A stretch of DNA of 64,000 bases from Pagrus major (GCF_040436345.1 NC_133224.1:7432741-7496740); one strand, 5' to 3'. Counted from the first letter of the stretch, positions 1 through 12,300 are shown. The notes: a model not told the origin generated them from the letters alone. Numbers and translations: made by a program.

Positions 1-1890
1 ATGTCATAAAGAATAATCATTTCATGTTCTACACAGCAATGTTGGAATTGGGGTCGTAGCCACTGCAACTTCAGTGTAACACTTCCCCGAACCGCTCGCC
101 TCCACTTCCTCGGCCCAGAATTAGAAACAGAAGAGTTACGACATTGACCTAAATCAAACAATGGAGAGCAGCGCTTGGCCACTATAGGCTGTAATTTAGG
201 ACTGACTTTTACCATCTTCTTCCGAGTGTGTTGTAGCCAAATGTCCGTCTCCCTGACTGTAAATCTGACTGCCTGCTGCTGTTGTGGTGCTGATGAGGAC
301 TGGTTTCCTCAACACCATCCCACCTGTTCTTTCCGGTGTGTCATATACAAGTCCTTCAATATCTTCCGCTACTCTGAGTACTGTCCTACAACCTGTTTTG
401 TTCAGCTTCTTCATGCATAGCTGCATATGTTTGTTCCTCTGTTTTGCATCCAAATATTCGACTCACACCTTCTTGTACACCGGCAAAATCTGCCAATGCA
501 ACAAGTGAAAATTGTCCTATATCTCACTTAAATGCTACTTTCTTACACTACTACTTACATTAAAGGTGCACTCTGTAGTTTTGGGGAGGAGATTTTCATT
601 TGCTGATTTTTTATGCCTAAACAAACTAAACAAACAAACTCTCTTTGTTTTCATGACTGAATAAACTGAATAAACAAACTGACCTTAAAGGACTGTCATA
701 CTGATTCACTTTGTTTATATGTGGCGGACCCTGCCACCTTTCTAGCTTCAAACAGTGTTCTGGGGACCTTGTTATCCTCAGAGAACAGCTTGTTTATTCA
801 GTTATGTTTGTAATATTAGACAAACTATATTTATGGGTAACCACTCAGGACAGGTGCAGGATGTTGAGATCTTAACTTGTTTTTAAATGATCTCTAAGTA
901 GAAAACTTTACTCCATCCAGTACAGTATTAGATATTGAAGTATTTTATTCAGTCAGATGCAGTGGCACAGATTTCATATTGCAACTTTCTCTGTTGTTAC
1001 ACACTTATAATCTAACTAATATCTATCTGCACTGTAAACACAACACATGCAGCGAGACAGAGCACCTGTTTATTCCTCAAATTACAGTCCTTATAAAGGA
1101 CCTACTACATATCGTAAGCACAAAGCCAAAAACAAGTGAATATTGGGATGTTAGAATGCAGTATTGTAGGAAAGTAGCAAAAAGGGAAGTAAGTGCAGTA
1201 AGACAGACAGACTTTGAGTATTTTATGACATTGAAATTGGCCAAAGATGACCATAATAGAGTTGTACAGTAAGTGAGTAGGTAAGTAAATAATAAAGTAA
1301 TTACACCAACACTTTGCCTGCACATAAATCAAATAAGCTGTCAGATTATATTCACATTTTAATCAAAAATCCTTCAAGTCTCCAGTGATTTAAAAATGTT
1401 TTTGAGTTGCTTACCTTTCTGTTGACTTGTAACAGAAGTTCACTTTGACCACAGCTTGGAAACGTGAAGATTTAATCAACTTCACTGTGCTGCAGACATG
1501 TGAAAAAGACAGATAGTGACAAAGGAAGGTTGAAAAAAAGAAGAGGACGCTCAACGCGCACTTGCTGACAGCTCAAGAACTTTGACATCGCATTGTTTTT
1601 CTCTTTGCGGTCCCTCTACGTCGTTGTCATCTTATATTCTTCTTTAAAAAACCAGAACATTAAAAAAAGCCGTCAGGAGAGAGGCCTGGGTGAGGTCTAA
1701 CCAGCGGTCAGTCGGTGTCTCCCAGCACACTGGTACTGGCAGTACCGGTTCTGGCTCACTGTTACTGGGTCATTATGTAATCAGATGAGCACAGTTTTCT
1801 CTTCTCCTTGCATGTGAAGCTGAGAGGGAGTCCTGTGTGTGTGCTCGGTCAGAGAGAAGTTAAAGAAGCCTGCGCTGTCCACTCCTCCAG
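1..1890. other. Gene-poor stretch with dispersed repeats
   Basis: I recognise no gene here. Positions 196-453 read openly on the minus strand for 85 codons without resembling a family I know, and the surrounding sequence looks like old repeat. A dispersed inverted-terminal-repeat element lies at about 561-830 (listed separately). The rest is AT-rich unique or decayed sequence with scattered stops in all frames. Confidence 0.5.
561..830 (+). mobile_element. Non-autonomous repeat, family A copy 1
   Basis: The copy begins with the terminal motif TAAAGGTGCACTCTGTAG and contains the core GTGGCGGACCCTGCCAC followed by a TTCTGGGGACCTT block. The same core occurs in three more places: about 18060-18422 (minus), 46240-46478 (plus) and 59395-59590 (minus). 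The outer ends of copies 2 and 3 carry the inverted form of the terminal motif. No coding capacity is visible. I infer a MITE-like element mobilised by a transposase from elsewhere; the superfamily is not determined. Confidence 0.7.
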
Positions 1891-2060
1891 GACCCCCCCT
1901 GCACGCCTCTCTATATAAACCCAAAAGTATTCAGACTGCCGCTGTTTCACGACATTTTTAATTCATTAATTCAACTCTCCTCCCAGCTTCTCCTCCTACC
2001 CTCCCTCTGCGTGTCTCTCCCCGACTGTACACTATAAATGGGCCTCTTTGTTGCGAGGCC
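1890..2060 (+). promoter_or_regulatory. TATA-like promoter candidate, no gene identified
   Basis: CTCTATATAAACCC at about 1907-1920 is a strong TATA-box match. It is followed by a pyrimidine-rich stretch and then by CTATAAATGG near 2031-2040. I could not link it to a coding exon downstream, so it may be an orphan or chance match, or it may serve an untranslated exon. Confidence 0.2.
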
Positions 2061-2727
2061 TCCTCCGCTGTTTCAGCCTTTGTCAACTTTCGCATGTAAA
2101 TGTTTGATGGTTATAAGATACAAGCCTGGAAGTTGTTGCACTGCAGCGGAGGTATTTACAAATCAAAGACGGGGAGAAAAACAGGGTTCCTTTCTTGTGC
2201 ACTTGGCTCCTTGTAGTTTTGCGTTGGCCAGCGTGCGGTGAATGGATAATGTCGGTGCATCTCTGTGAGGCCGTGCCATGTCCGCCTGCAGGGAGGGGGA
2301 TGAGGACACATGGTCCTGCTGTGAATGGACAGCACGGGATGAATTAATTCGCCAAAGTAACAAACGTTATAGTGAAGCTCTGGCCCTGTGGTGGGACGTG
2401 CTCTTACTTTCACCTCTGATGTAACGAAAACACCGGTGGAAAGTAATCAGGTGCAATACTTTTCTTGAACTTTACTCGAGTATTTCCATTTTATATGACT
2501 CTCTAATCCACTCAAATACATTTCAGAAGGGAATATTCTACCTTTTCACAACTTCATTTGTCGTCACGATATCAGATTTTCAGATCATTTGAAAAAGAAA
2601 ATGTTATCTTTACCTTTGTTCATTGTGTGTTTTGCCATTTTTTTTGGCAAATAAATTACCATTAACTACTCAAGCACTTGTGAAAAGGCAACCAGATGAA
2701 CTCGCAAACAATCATCGTATGTTTGTT

Positions 2728-2882
2728 ATTGAAACAGCTCAGAGGTGACAGGAAACAGGATGAGAGAAGTTGGGCGGGGGTGTGACATGCAGCAAAGGGC
2801 CACAGGTGGGACTCGTATCCCGGGCCGCTGCAGCAAGAACAATGCCTCTGCACATGGGACGCAACTGAGCCAACGGGCGCCC
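2728..2882 (-). mobile_element. tRNA-derived SINE
   Basis: Read on the minus strand, the element starts near 2882 with GGGCGCCCGTTGGCTCAGTT, which resembles a tRNA A-box region. A B-box-like GGGATACGAGTCCC follows about 50 bases later, and the non-tRNA body then contains CCTTTGCTGCATGTCA. This arrangement is typical of widespread fish tRNA-derived SINEs. The B box is degraded, so the copy is probably old and inactive. Confidence 0.7.
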
Positions 2883-3039
2883 AAAGTGTTTCACTTTTCA
2901 TATCAAAGTTATCGCAATACTTCATTAGTGATATATGTGTCTATGTCAGCTATATAATGTTGTTTGAGTTATTCTATGTCTCTATAGGAGTTTCTTATTC
3001 CAAAGAAAGTGGAAAGGCCAACATGTCAGCCCACCATTC

Positions 3040-3420
3040 AAAGCCTGCCTTTTAACATTGTTTTGACCGGAGTTAAATTTACCGTATGTTCAGATGAGAG
3101 CCTCCAGGCGGGACGCAGACGCATGAATCTGCAGCTGGGACGCAGCGCACAATGAACCCGGCAGTGCGCAATATCTGGCCCGGCGGGTTTCACACGCACA
3201 TCAATCTGCGGGGCCCCTCCGACCTGCCAGCGGGTGTTGTTCCTCCTCAACACCCTCTCCGGTCCTGCAGAGTTTGGGGCTCCCCTAATCCGGAGAAATG
3301 GGGCCCTGTGTCCATGGGGGCCCAGATTATATGTGTGTGTTTACCTTCTGGGTGACGATTTCATGGGTGTTTGGCTCCTTTAAGGTCGAGGTCAACCTCG
3401 GCTTCCTCGGCGGGGGGCTT
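3040..3420. other. GC- and CpG-rich patch without a recognised gene
   Basis: This segment is clearly richer in GC and CpG than its surroundings and is open for about 70 codons on each strand, but neither reading resembles a family I know. It could be a CpG-island fragment or a decayed repeat. No splice-bounded exon could be argued. Confidence 0.3.
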
Positions 3421-5300
3421 CACCTGAAGCATTGAAGCAAATTGTCACAGTTTATTTTGTCCGTACTGACCTGAAATAACCCACTCAAAAAAAAAACTGT
3501 GTTAAAGCTGTTGCATCTCTCTTAACAAGTGATGTTTCCAAGTACACGACTGACCTGTGTCTCCGCTGTATCTCGATCAGAAGTCGCGTTCATTTGTTTT
3601 GTCTGGTTTCCTGCTCCTCTCTTCATCTCTGAAAAAAAAGCCCACAGAGCTGATTTGAAGGCAGATTTTACCTCATTGGTTGATTGCAAACTCAGCAGGG
3701 GGGACCAGGCTGTATGTTTCCCCGTAACACTAACTTTAGCAGCTTCTTATGTTCATCAGAATTTGGTATTTGACCTCCTCTTGAAACAGATGCAGACGTT
3801 TCCTTGTCTTAACATTTCTTCATGTGCAACTGGCATGCTGGCTACAGTTAGATAGATCCATAACATCACTTAATACATTTTTTTTACTCCTTTGGGATTA
3901 GGTTTGGGCAGATAAACAGCATCCTATCAGATACAAGGTTTTAGAAATTCTGAGGTCATGAGTCCGACATGTGGCTTTTAAGGATAAGAATGTCCTCCTC
4001 AGGATGAATTTAATAACAACCCTGTATTTTTCCTTTTTCCTTTTATTGTTTGTTTTATTTAATTAATCATATGTGGCTGTTTCTTTTTTTTTGGTTCATG
4101 ACTAAATATTTGCTAAACTTATCCCGTTAGCCTCAGCGCTAATTAGCGAATGTGATATCAGGCAATTAGAATAACGAACACTGTACTTGGTCTAACATGC
4201 TAAAGGTGAGCGCGTTAGCACTGTCATTTTGAGCATGTTAGCATGCTCACGTAACATTTAGCCAAAAGAACCACTACACGTACTGTACAGACATTAACAA
4301 CACTTTTTTTAAGTAAATGTTGCAAAAAAAAAGTATGTTGCACATGTTTGTCTTACTTTATTAATCATATATGGCATATGTCACTATTTTCATTCAACTA
4401 GACCAAAGAAAAGGATTCTGTTTTGTTTCCTTTTGTGTCCACCACCCTGATAGAAAGACGACGTCTTGCAGACTAATTGGGAAGACATTGGCGAGATGGA
4501 CACGTTTGCACATTGGGAAGAGACGCCTATATCTCTACGTTGACAGATTGACTGATCATTACCTCCCTACAAAAAACCTTCACATTACCGCCAAAACAAA
4601 GGACATCACCTCTTGTCTTTAATAGCAGCTTTAATAGCATCAAACCACTAACCTATTTCAACCCCGTCATTGATTTGGCAACAACAAATCATATTTTGTC
4701 CTCCAAGGAAACACTACATAGGCGAGCTTCATGTATCCCAAAAGGTAAATGTGGCTTTATTTTAATACCGTGCAGTTTAAAGGCTCAATATATTCATATA
4801 TACAGTACATATTTAACCTGCTTCATGTACGTATGAAAGAATGTGACCTGACTAAACGAACAGAAACCAAGACATTGCTTCTTTGTTTTCAGACCGGCGA
4901 GAGTTTTAGGAAAACTGTGTCGCGGAGGTCAGCGGCCACCGAGAGGGAGTCAAGAGAGGAGGGAGAGAGAGAGAAAGAGGGGAAGGGACAAGAGAAGAAG
5001 AGTATTCATTTACTGGAAGAGGACACGAGGAAAAGGGGAAGGAACAGAGGAAGCAGACAGAAACAGGAGACGTTAAAGACGAAGATGGAGGAGAGAGGAG
5101 TTTGTGAACCAGAGGGGGGGGACAATGAAGGAGGAGGCGTGATGGCGTAATGTGGACCCGGTCGGAAGCCTCCCTCCTTTATTTCTCCTCCATCTTCCTT
5201 TTTTTTCCCACCCCTCTCTTTGTTGACCCGTCTCCTCAGCCCAGGATAAGGTTTGTGTTTCCATCACATGTTGCACAAGTTGCCCTCCCCCTTAGTTTCT
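3421..5300. other. Gene-poor stretch
   Basis: It is mostly AT-rich with short repeats. Copies of the GTTAGCATGCTAA-type repeat that recurs throughout the window lie at about 4120-4270. A purine-rich low-complexity segment at about 4890-5150 reads openly as Arg/Glu/Lys-rich sequence, which I attribute to base composition, not to a gene. Confidence 0.5.
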
Positions 5301-5330
5301 CCTTTTATTCTGTCACTTTCACTCCCGTCC

Positions 5331-5375
5331 ACACACACACACAGACCACACACACACACACACACACACACACCA

Positions 5376-5406
<31 letters not shown>

Positions 5407-5410
5407 CACC
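5331..5410. repeat. (CA)n microsatellite
   Basis: About 80 bases of CA dinucleotides with a few interruptions. The long Cys/Val reading frames on the opposite strand here are artefacts of this repeat. Confidence 0.95.
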
Positions 5411-5534
5411 AGTTGCAGATCTTTCTATGTGTGGCTTTCACAGATGGTGTAGGTGTAAGAGAGCCTCTGTGAACGTAGAGTAGACATGCATATAAAACCC
5501 CAAAAACCACTTGTTCCACACATACACCCACACT

Positions 5535-5535
5535 G

Positions 5536-5568
<33 letters not shown>

Positions 5569-5569
5569 A
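5535..5569. repeat. (CA)n(GA)n compound microsatellite
   Basis: A CA run passes directly into a GA run. Confidence 0.9.
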
Positions 5570-5710
5570 ATGCAGGTAAACAGGAAATAGAGAAAAAAAA
5601 CATGGAGGGCTTCATACGCACACATTTATACACAGACCTGCAGGTGCTTGTGCACAGATTCTGGGTTTTGGTCAAACTTGTGGTCATTTCTGCTGAGAGC
5701 ATTCGGGGAG

Positions 5711-5824
5711 ATGCCGCAGAAGCAGCTGGGTGAGGAGTTCACCGAGCCCTTTCACATCAGTAACATCGACCTGATGAGTCAAAGGCTCCCGGAGAAGAAA
5801 TGTCTGCGAGCATCTTCAGGATGA
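5711..5824 (+). other. Possible orphan coding exon or gene relic, function unknown
   Basis: The frame starting at the ATG at 5711 gives 37 residues and a TGA at 5822-5824. The composition looks protein-like and includes EEFTEPFHISNIDLMSQ followed by RLPEKK. The frame is also open upstream of 5711, so the true boundary could be a splice acceptor, for example the AG near 5697. Codon use and composition differ from the low-complexity sequence around it. I do not recognise the family. It could be the last exon of a gene whose other exons I missed, a pseudogene fragment, or chance. Confidence 0.25.
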
Positions 5825-5829
5825 AATCT

Positions 5830-8720
5830 CATAAAGTAGACAAGAGACAATGAAAATGAGTGAGGAGAGCATACTTGTCCGATAAGTTGTGTTTTTATGA
5901 TGTTATGGAGGGAGAGATCAACACTGATCTCTCCCTCCATCTGGTGGTCGTCTGTCTAACACACACTCATCAGAGCTAAGCAACAGAGGAATGTGCAGGA
6001 CAAAGTACACAAGCAGTGTTTAAATAGGAATTACATGGAGAACAAAATGTGTCAATATTTGTGCCTAGTTACACATTTATCTGCTCGTTTATACCTATTT
6101 TAACTTAATTCTGACATGAGAAAAACATTCAGGAATAAATATGAAAACCAAAAGCTTCGTAGAGTGTACAGTGGTGGCATTGTGGCCCAGAAATCAGAAG
6201 TTGTTCCCAAAATAAAGGCCTCAACTTGAAATTATATGAAAATCCTGTCTGAATCCACATGAATTATCTTTTTGAGCATGACAGTAAACAGATTTCTTTT
6301 TAAAAAGTAAAGTTAGAGCCATGACAGACAAAACAATTATATATATAAAAAAAAAAGAAAATTACGTGTAAGCCTGGTGCAGACGGAGCTGTAATCGACG
6401 AAAGCAGCCTCAAGAGGTCATTGCTGCGCCTCAGCAGAGCGATGATAGTCCCGGTCGATTTCACTCGGTCTGCGGTCTACATGAAGCATGTTTTCATATT
6501 TTCAGATGACTCAGATGTACTCTGATAGGTAGAAGAAATCATTATTAAAGAGGATCGTCGAATAACGTACAAGCTTTAAATGATACGTTTGGAGTAACTT
6601 CTTTTAAAAAGCTGGGCCTGCATTTCTTTCTGTGACTGAATTAAACCTGGGAGACCTCTACACATCTTGACTGCTCACAAGCTTTTCAGCGAGGCTTGCA
6701 AAGACATCTGAGTTTTTGGTGACTCAACTTAAGATCCAAGACTTCCTTATCTTCTGGAAAAAATGTGCCCTTTTAATCACAATAGGCTGCTACCTCTTTA
6801 GACTGGAGCATGTGTTTTTTATTCTTGTAATTGAATTATAAGCAGATTCAGCAATTTGCTGCATCAGGAAAAGATAAACCCGTAGCCTTCATCTTATGAC
6901 TAGAAACCTAATTTCCACTCATGTGACATGCATACCTGTCTGCTTGAATACTGTCTCGTACAAGGACTCACTGAAGCGATGAAAATCGCTGTTATAGCCT
7001 TCACAATTACCAAATCTGTAGCTAACCGAATACCAGTGAGATATTTTGGAGCGACATGTTGAGCTTTATTCATGCTCGACGGTTTTTTTTCTTCTAATCA
7101 AGATGGATTAGTTCAAACGTAGACCGGCTGAACAGGTTCAACTGTACAAACATCTTCATGAGGCTTTGTTGAGAGACCTCAGGGACAGCAAAAAACTTTG
7201 AGCAATGGCAGGAATATATGAAAAAAATGTGGAATATTCGATGGTTCGCTGAAAAGCTGACGCTGAATGCGCATTGCTGGCTTGGAAAACTTTGAATAAC
7301 TCCCAGAAAAGATGAATAATGTGGAAATATTTTAGGGTTTGTTGAACAGGTACACGAGAACAATAATAGCAAGCTAACATTCATTTTTATATTTTCTTCC
7401 ACAAACTGGCAACTACCAAGACTCTCGATCGCTGACGAAACACAGATACCACCCGACACCGACGGCGTTGTACTACTGGTCCGCAAACCTTGTTAGAAGC
7501 TTCGGTGTTACATTGTGATGTCATAGAGTGCTGTAGTAATTAGTCTTAATACTGGAAATCAGTTCGCATTTTTGCACTTCCTGTTCCCTCGTCAATGGGT
7601 TTTTTAAATTGGTTTTCGGTTAAATGCCTGAAATAAGCTCTGTGGTCAACACAGGCTTAAGATATTTACACGTTTTGTTCTACGACATAAAATACATCAT
7701 TAAATGTCCCACAAATTTAACTATAAAGTGCTTTTGTGACTTAAAAACTGCGGTTGCTAACAAGTGGCTAAATGAGACCACAGAGGAAAATAGAAATATA
7801 GAAAATGGCAAAAAATAGAAAATGGCAAAGTGTGATTTCATGATTTAAATATGAAGTGGAAAAGAGGTGGAAAATCCTGAATTTTCAGGTCGCTTTTCTT
7901 AAAATGGGCTGCAAACTCCAGCGTTCAAGAGAACAAACTGGTCGATCCTATTAATCAGTGTGCTCGTACAATCTTTCCTTCCCCATTCGTTTTATTTAAT
8001 GCGCTGCAGCATGGCAGTCTGCAAATAGCTCATCTAATTTCTGCCTTCACGAGGGTGAGTCCAGTTCTCACAACGATGACGACCTGATCTGATCTTTTCC
8101 ATGTCAGCAAAAACTCAAAGGCCTCAAATTTATATTCACATCATGTTTATCTCGAGCCGATTATATCTCTATCTCATTTTTCATTTCACTAATATCCTTC
8201 CCTTCCTCCACTCTGGTCAGCATTTGCCTCGCTTCCTATCAGTTGTGTAACTGTTCAGAAAACTGTTCTCGCCGCAGCTCAGACCTGATGTGACACGATG
8301 CCACGTTAGCATCAAACCGCGGCTTTAAGGCTGTGTGTTAAAGATAAACCGAGTTGAAAACGTCAGTGTTTTAAAACCTGTGGCAGATAATTCACAGCAG
8401 TTGGTGCCACGTTAAGCAAATCACTTGGCCTTTTAAAGTTGCTCTAACTCTATTAGATGTCCCTCGGGTGCATAAGTGTTTGTTTATATTTTAGCAGGTT
8501 TGCCAAATTAAGCGCATGCGGTCAGAGATCTTCAGAAATAGTTGCAGATGTTCCTGCTGTGTGATTGAACTTGTCCGTCTTTAAGAGTAGAAACCACTCA
8601 CACAAACTCCAGCTTGAACTCTCTGCTCCCTCGTCACTGAGGCCTCTCTTTATATTTTTAATCTGACACGTAGTTCAGGTTATACCTAAAGTAAGTCATC
8701 CAACTATCGTATTCAGGGCT
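5830..8720. other. Gene-poor stretch with old repeats
   Basis: No exon was recognised. The segment from about 7000 to 7800 is repeat-derived: its right part (7550-7790) matches 62350-62540. The 130-codon open frame on the minus strand at 7094-7486 lies in this repeat-like sequence and does not resemble a known protein. Confidence 0.5.
7550..7790 (+). repeat. Family B repeat, copy 1
   Basis: It shares long near-identical blocks with 62350-62540, including ATTTTTGCACTTC, TTTACACGTTTTGTTCTACG, ATACATCATTAAATGTCCC and GGTTGCTAACAAGTGGC-like sequence in the same order and orientation. No coding capacity is evident. Confidence 0.75.
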
Positions 8721-8861
8721 TGAGATTAATGGTGTCCCGTCATCCCCGGGAACATTTGCTGAACCATTCGAGAGGAAAAAGGGGGCACCAGGGCGAAGAA
8801 ACTCTTGATACATTTAAAGTGAACTAGAATGGTACCCGAAGGCAATTCACCACGTTTTCTC

Positions 8862-8990
8862 CAATGGATGGGCACCCTAGAGGGCACTTTATTGAGTTTT
8901 TTCCACTAGAAGGGCACCCTAGAGGACATTTTATCATGTTTCGACCACTGGAAACACACCCTAGAGGACACGTTCGCAATGTTTTTTCAA
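8862..8990 (+). repeat. Three-copy tandem repeat, about 43 bp per unit
   Basis: Three consecutive units each contain a CACCCTAGAGG(G/A)CA-type core followed by a TTT-rich half and CCACT. In the plus-strand frame from 8864 they read as repeated GHPRGHFI-like peptides, but the frame soon ends and I see no gene structure, so I treat it as a minisatellite. Confidence 0.8.
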
Positions 8991-11900
8991 TCATAAGTTA
9001 TGTTATTCATATTCATGACTATTTTCTTTTATCGCGCATTCTGTTAGCCTATTTTATCCCTGCTTTTTATTTTTATATCTCTCACATACTTTGGTGACTA
9101 TCTAGTGAGACAGGTATTTACTAACTGGGTCACACTTTCTGAAACTCTATTATGCTGGTTCCCATGTCTGGCTCCCTCTCTCACCAACATTGTTTCATAA
9201 TTTCTGGAAGCAACACAGTTGGACCGGTGCCTTGGCACAGGGACCTGAGAAGACAAAAAGGTCATGTGGGTCATCTGTTACATAACACTGACTCCACAAA
9301 TGACCAAATATGTCGCTACACACCGACATTTAAAGTGTGTCATCAGTCATTTGGCGCACTGTGGTTTATCTTGCGTGCATTTTCAAGAAGTGATAGGGCT
9401 TATTTTGAAACTTTTTGAGATGTTAAAATCTATGAATGTTTCTGGACTTGCTCCACATGTGGGCCCCTTCAATCATCATCACCTTTCACCCCACTGTTGA
9501 CTCTTGTATGTGTGTTGACCTCGTGGGAATCCTGAAACAATATGCACAGCCCCAGTCTTCTTTACTAAATCATGGTGAATCTCAGGAGTCCAGTAGATTC
9601 AGACATTTTAAAATAATGGGCTTTTAATTGGTATCAATCAGAGTTTAGGCTGGGAAGGAATGCTCGCTACAGTAACTCATTTCCTTGCTAAATTCAATCA
9701 GTTGTACTGAGTTTTGCTGAATTCCAGGTAATAATCTGCCAGGTGTATTTTCCCACCAACCCTCCACCGTGTGAATAAGGTCAGTGTGCAGCGTTTTCAA
9801 GAGTCCTTGAAAATGAGACCACATGATACTGTTTTCACATGTGGCCACGATGTTCCCCTGATGTAAACCTCTACAGCTGCATGCACTCATGTGGAATGTG
9901 TTTCTCCCTGAGCTCTTTCACATACAGACAGAACAGAACCTCCTCACCGGTTATGTAACAGTCTCGATTTGATATCCGTCCCCCTATACGGCGAGAAGGT
10001 TGGCTATTTCGGTAAAGTTATTATAGTTATTCTTAACACCCGTCACCAGGTTGGATTCGAGCTTACCCCTGATGGAAAATTCATAAAATTCTAATGTTTT
10101 TTTAGTCAAAGTGCTGAGGATGAATCAAGAAGTCTCACAGATTGGGGAATAAAAGTACCTTTTTGTAGCTTTAAATTTCAAAAAGTAGATTTAGAGCTGC
10201 GTACCATGACCACAAAATTATAATTAAAGGTGCAAAGTAAAAGATTTCAACTGGTTTCACACCAGGTTTCACGCTTCACACATCGTCTGTCATCCGTCTC
10301 GTCCACGGAGTTGTACTCCTGATTGGAGCGACTGTAAATCGCCTCCATCCCATCATCAAACTGGCATCCGTTAGTCTCAGAGGTTGTGTTCTCTGGTCAG
10401 ATGATAAGGCCGCTAACTGCACGGCTAGCTGGGTTAACTAACTAACGACGGCTAGTAGCTACAGCCTTAGATGGCTAAAGCAAAGAGTATAGTGAGCAGC
10501 AGTTGGCTTTACTCTGGTAATGTTGCTGCTGCCCCCTACTTGTTTGGCGCTACCTCCAGCAGGTTGCCATATCTTCACACTTTTAGGGAATCTGCAAGGA
10601 TCTGAACCAGTGACCTGTAGATTACTTCACCATCATATTGTAGAGGTGAGTCAGAGCTTAGTTAAAAACTCCACCAGGCACTCAGAGCAGGGAAAAACAA
10701 ATACTGTTAGACCCACGTTGATGTGTATGATCTTTCAAATCATTGTGAGCAAATATCCATGTATGCACTTATGGATTTAAGCTCCTCATAAGTAACTTGA
10801 AGATTCAACACTGGATTTTACAGAGCATCATCTGACCCTGCATGGCAGTGTCACTGTAAAAGCCCAACCTTTGACTTTTATCCAGTTGTCAGTCACATGG
10901 TTGTTTTCCCAGTGTTATCTGTAAGATAAGCCGTCTGCAGGTTACGTAAACCTGTGTCATTTTGGAAATGTCCTGATAGAAAGGGACACTTTTTTGGACA
11001 CAATTTTGTTGCATGTTGATCCTGTCTGTTCAAGTTGTTTTCATCCCTTCTTATAATCCTGGAGAACAGCTGAGTCTGTGTGTAAGGCACGGTTATTTGC
11101 ACTTTTTGCATATTGCTGTTCATGTAACAGTGAGTAGGAATGCGTCCTAACAAGGACACACAACAGCAGTATTTGACACTCACCATAAATGTACAAACAC
11201 TGCTGATTCACAGTGAGTGCTTTAGTTTTATGTAACATATGTTTTATTGCAGGAGACAATGAACATTAGCTGTTTCCAGGTAGTTTTATGTAACATCATA
11301 TTTCAGTTTTATTGGTCTGACACAGTGTCAAGGCTACAAAGCAAAGTCTGACAATCATATATATATAGGAACTGTATATATAAATAAAATATGCTACAAA
11401 AAAATGTTTTTTGTCTATTTTAACCATAAAAAATGTAAGATAACAGGCAGCAATGTAATAAATTGTACTGAAAAACACTGAATTTGTCTAAATAAAAACA
11501 AACTAAATGTTCTATCATTTAAAAATTAACATTAACATTAATGAATTATGTGTGAAAGTGTGAGACTTTGTTTGGTTCAACTGAAGACAAGTGAATAAAA
11601 TACAAACATTTCCAGGCATGTAGTTCAATTGAGTTCAAATTTAACAGTATCAGGTTTGATAATCAGTTAATCTAACAATTAAAAACATTAAAACAGTGTG
11701 ATTTACTTGCTTTTTTTGTGTTTTGTACGAGTTTAATCTAAAAACTTTGAGGTTTGTGACCATGGTGGATTTTGATCCAGATAGTAGCCGGTAAAATCTC
11801 AAGCTCTGTTCATCCGATTTCTGCAGCGCAGTGCTGAACTTGGTGCAATCTGGACACGCTACACGCTCAATATTAATACATTAACAAATGAATAAGACAA

Positions 11901-12003
11901 GGAAACCGCTCTGTACAGAAGCATGGCTCTGCAGACTGATGCTGGCCTCACACGGGATCCCTCTCATGTGGTCTCATGGGGAAGCAGACCTAAACGAGAA
12001 CTG
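8991..12003. other. Gene-poor stretch
   Basis: No recognisable exon. It contains scattered short repeats, with a family-A-like TAAAGGTGCA end near 10226 and GCTAGC-rich repeat at about 10420-10480. The sequence becomes very AT-rich between 11290 and 11720. Confidence 0.5.
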
Positions 12004-12164
12004 CCCATTGGTCCGACCTCCCATTGGTTCGACCTCCCGTTACTCCGACAAAATACCCACTGGTCCGACCTCCCATTGGTTCGACCTCCCGTTACTCCGA
12101 CAAAATCAACCACAAGTCGGACCAATAGGAGGTCGAACCAATGGGTGGTCCCGTTAGTTCGACC
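12004..12164. repeat. Hairpin-forming repeat array 1
   Basis: A 46-base block beginning TGGTCCGACCTCCCATTGG occurs twice head-to-tail (about 12009-12054 and 12061-12106, period 52). It is followed by an inverted form (about 12116-12151) containing GTCGGACCAATAGGAGGTCG. The basic unit is about 16 bases, ATTGGTTCGACCTCCC. The same unit forms array 2 at 12677-12806. No coding potential is seen. Confidence 0.85.
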
Positions 12165-12204
12165 TGTCATCCCTACTTTCTGACAAGCGCTTTCATTGCG
12201 AGCA

Positions 12205-12300
12205 TGCGTCTCTCTCTCTCTGAGAGTTTGTTTTAACTCTGCTGTCCCAATGCTTTGGCAACATTGTATATCACAGTCGTGCCAATAAAGCAAATTGAAA
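12205..12300 (+). mobile_element. Possible 3' tail of a non-LTR retroelement
   Basis: The stretch ends in GTGCCAATAAAGCAAATTGA and then runs into a GA microsatellite. This closely resembles the 3' tails of common fish LINE/SINE families, which finish with GCCAATAAAGC and a short repeat. No reverse transcriptase sequence is present, so this would be a heavily 5'-truncated copy. Confidence 0.45.

Noticed and set aside
4749-5150. Arg/Glu/Lys-rich frame that might be a nuclear protein exon
   Set aside because: The composition follows from a purine-rich GA/GGA tract; no splice acceptor, domain or homologue is recognisable.
5319-5702. Cys/Val-rich 127-residue minus-strand frame
   Set aside because: It is encoded by the (CA)n microsatellites and carries no domain signature.
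7094-7486. 130-codon minus-strand frame
   Set aside because: It lies in repeat-like sequence next to family B copy 1 and has the composition of AT-rich non-coding DNA.
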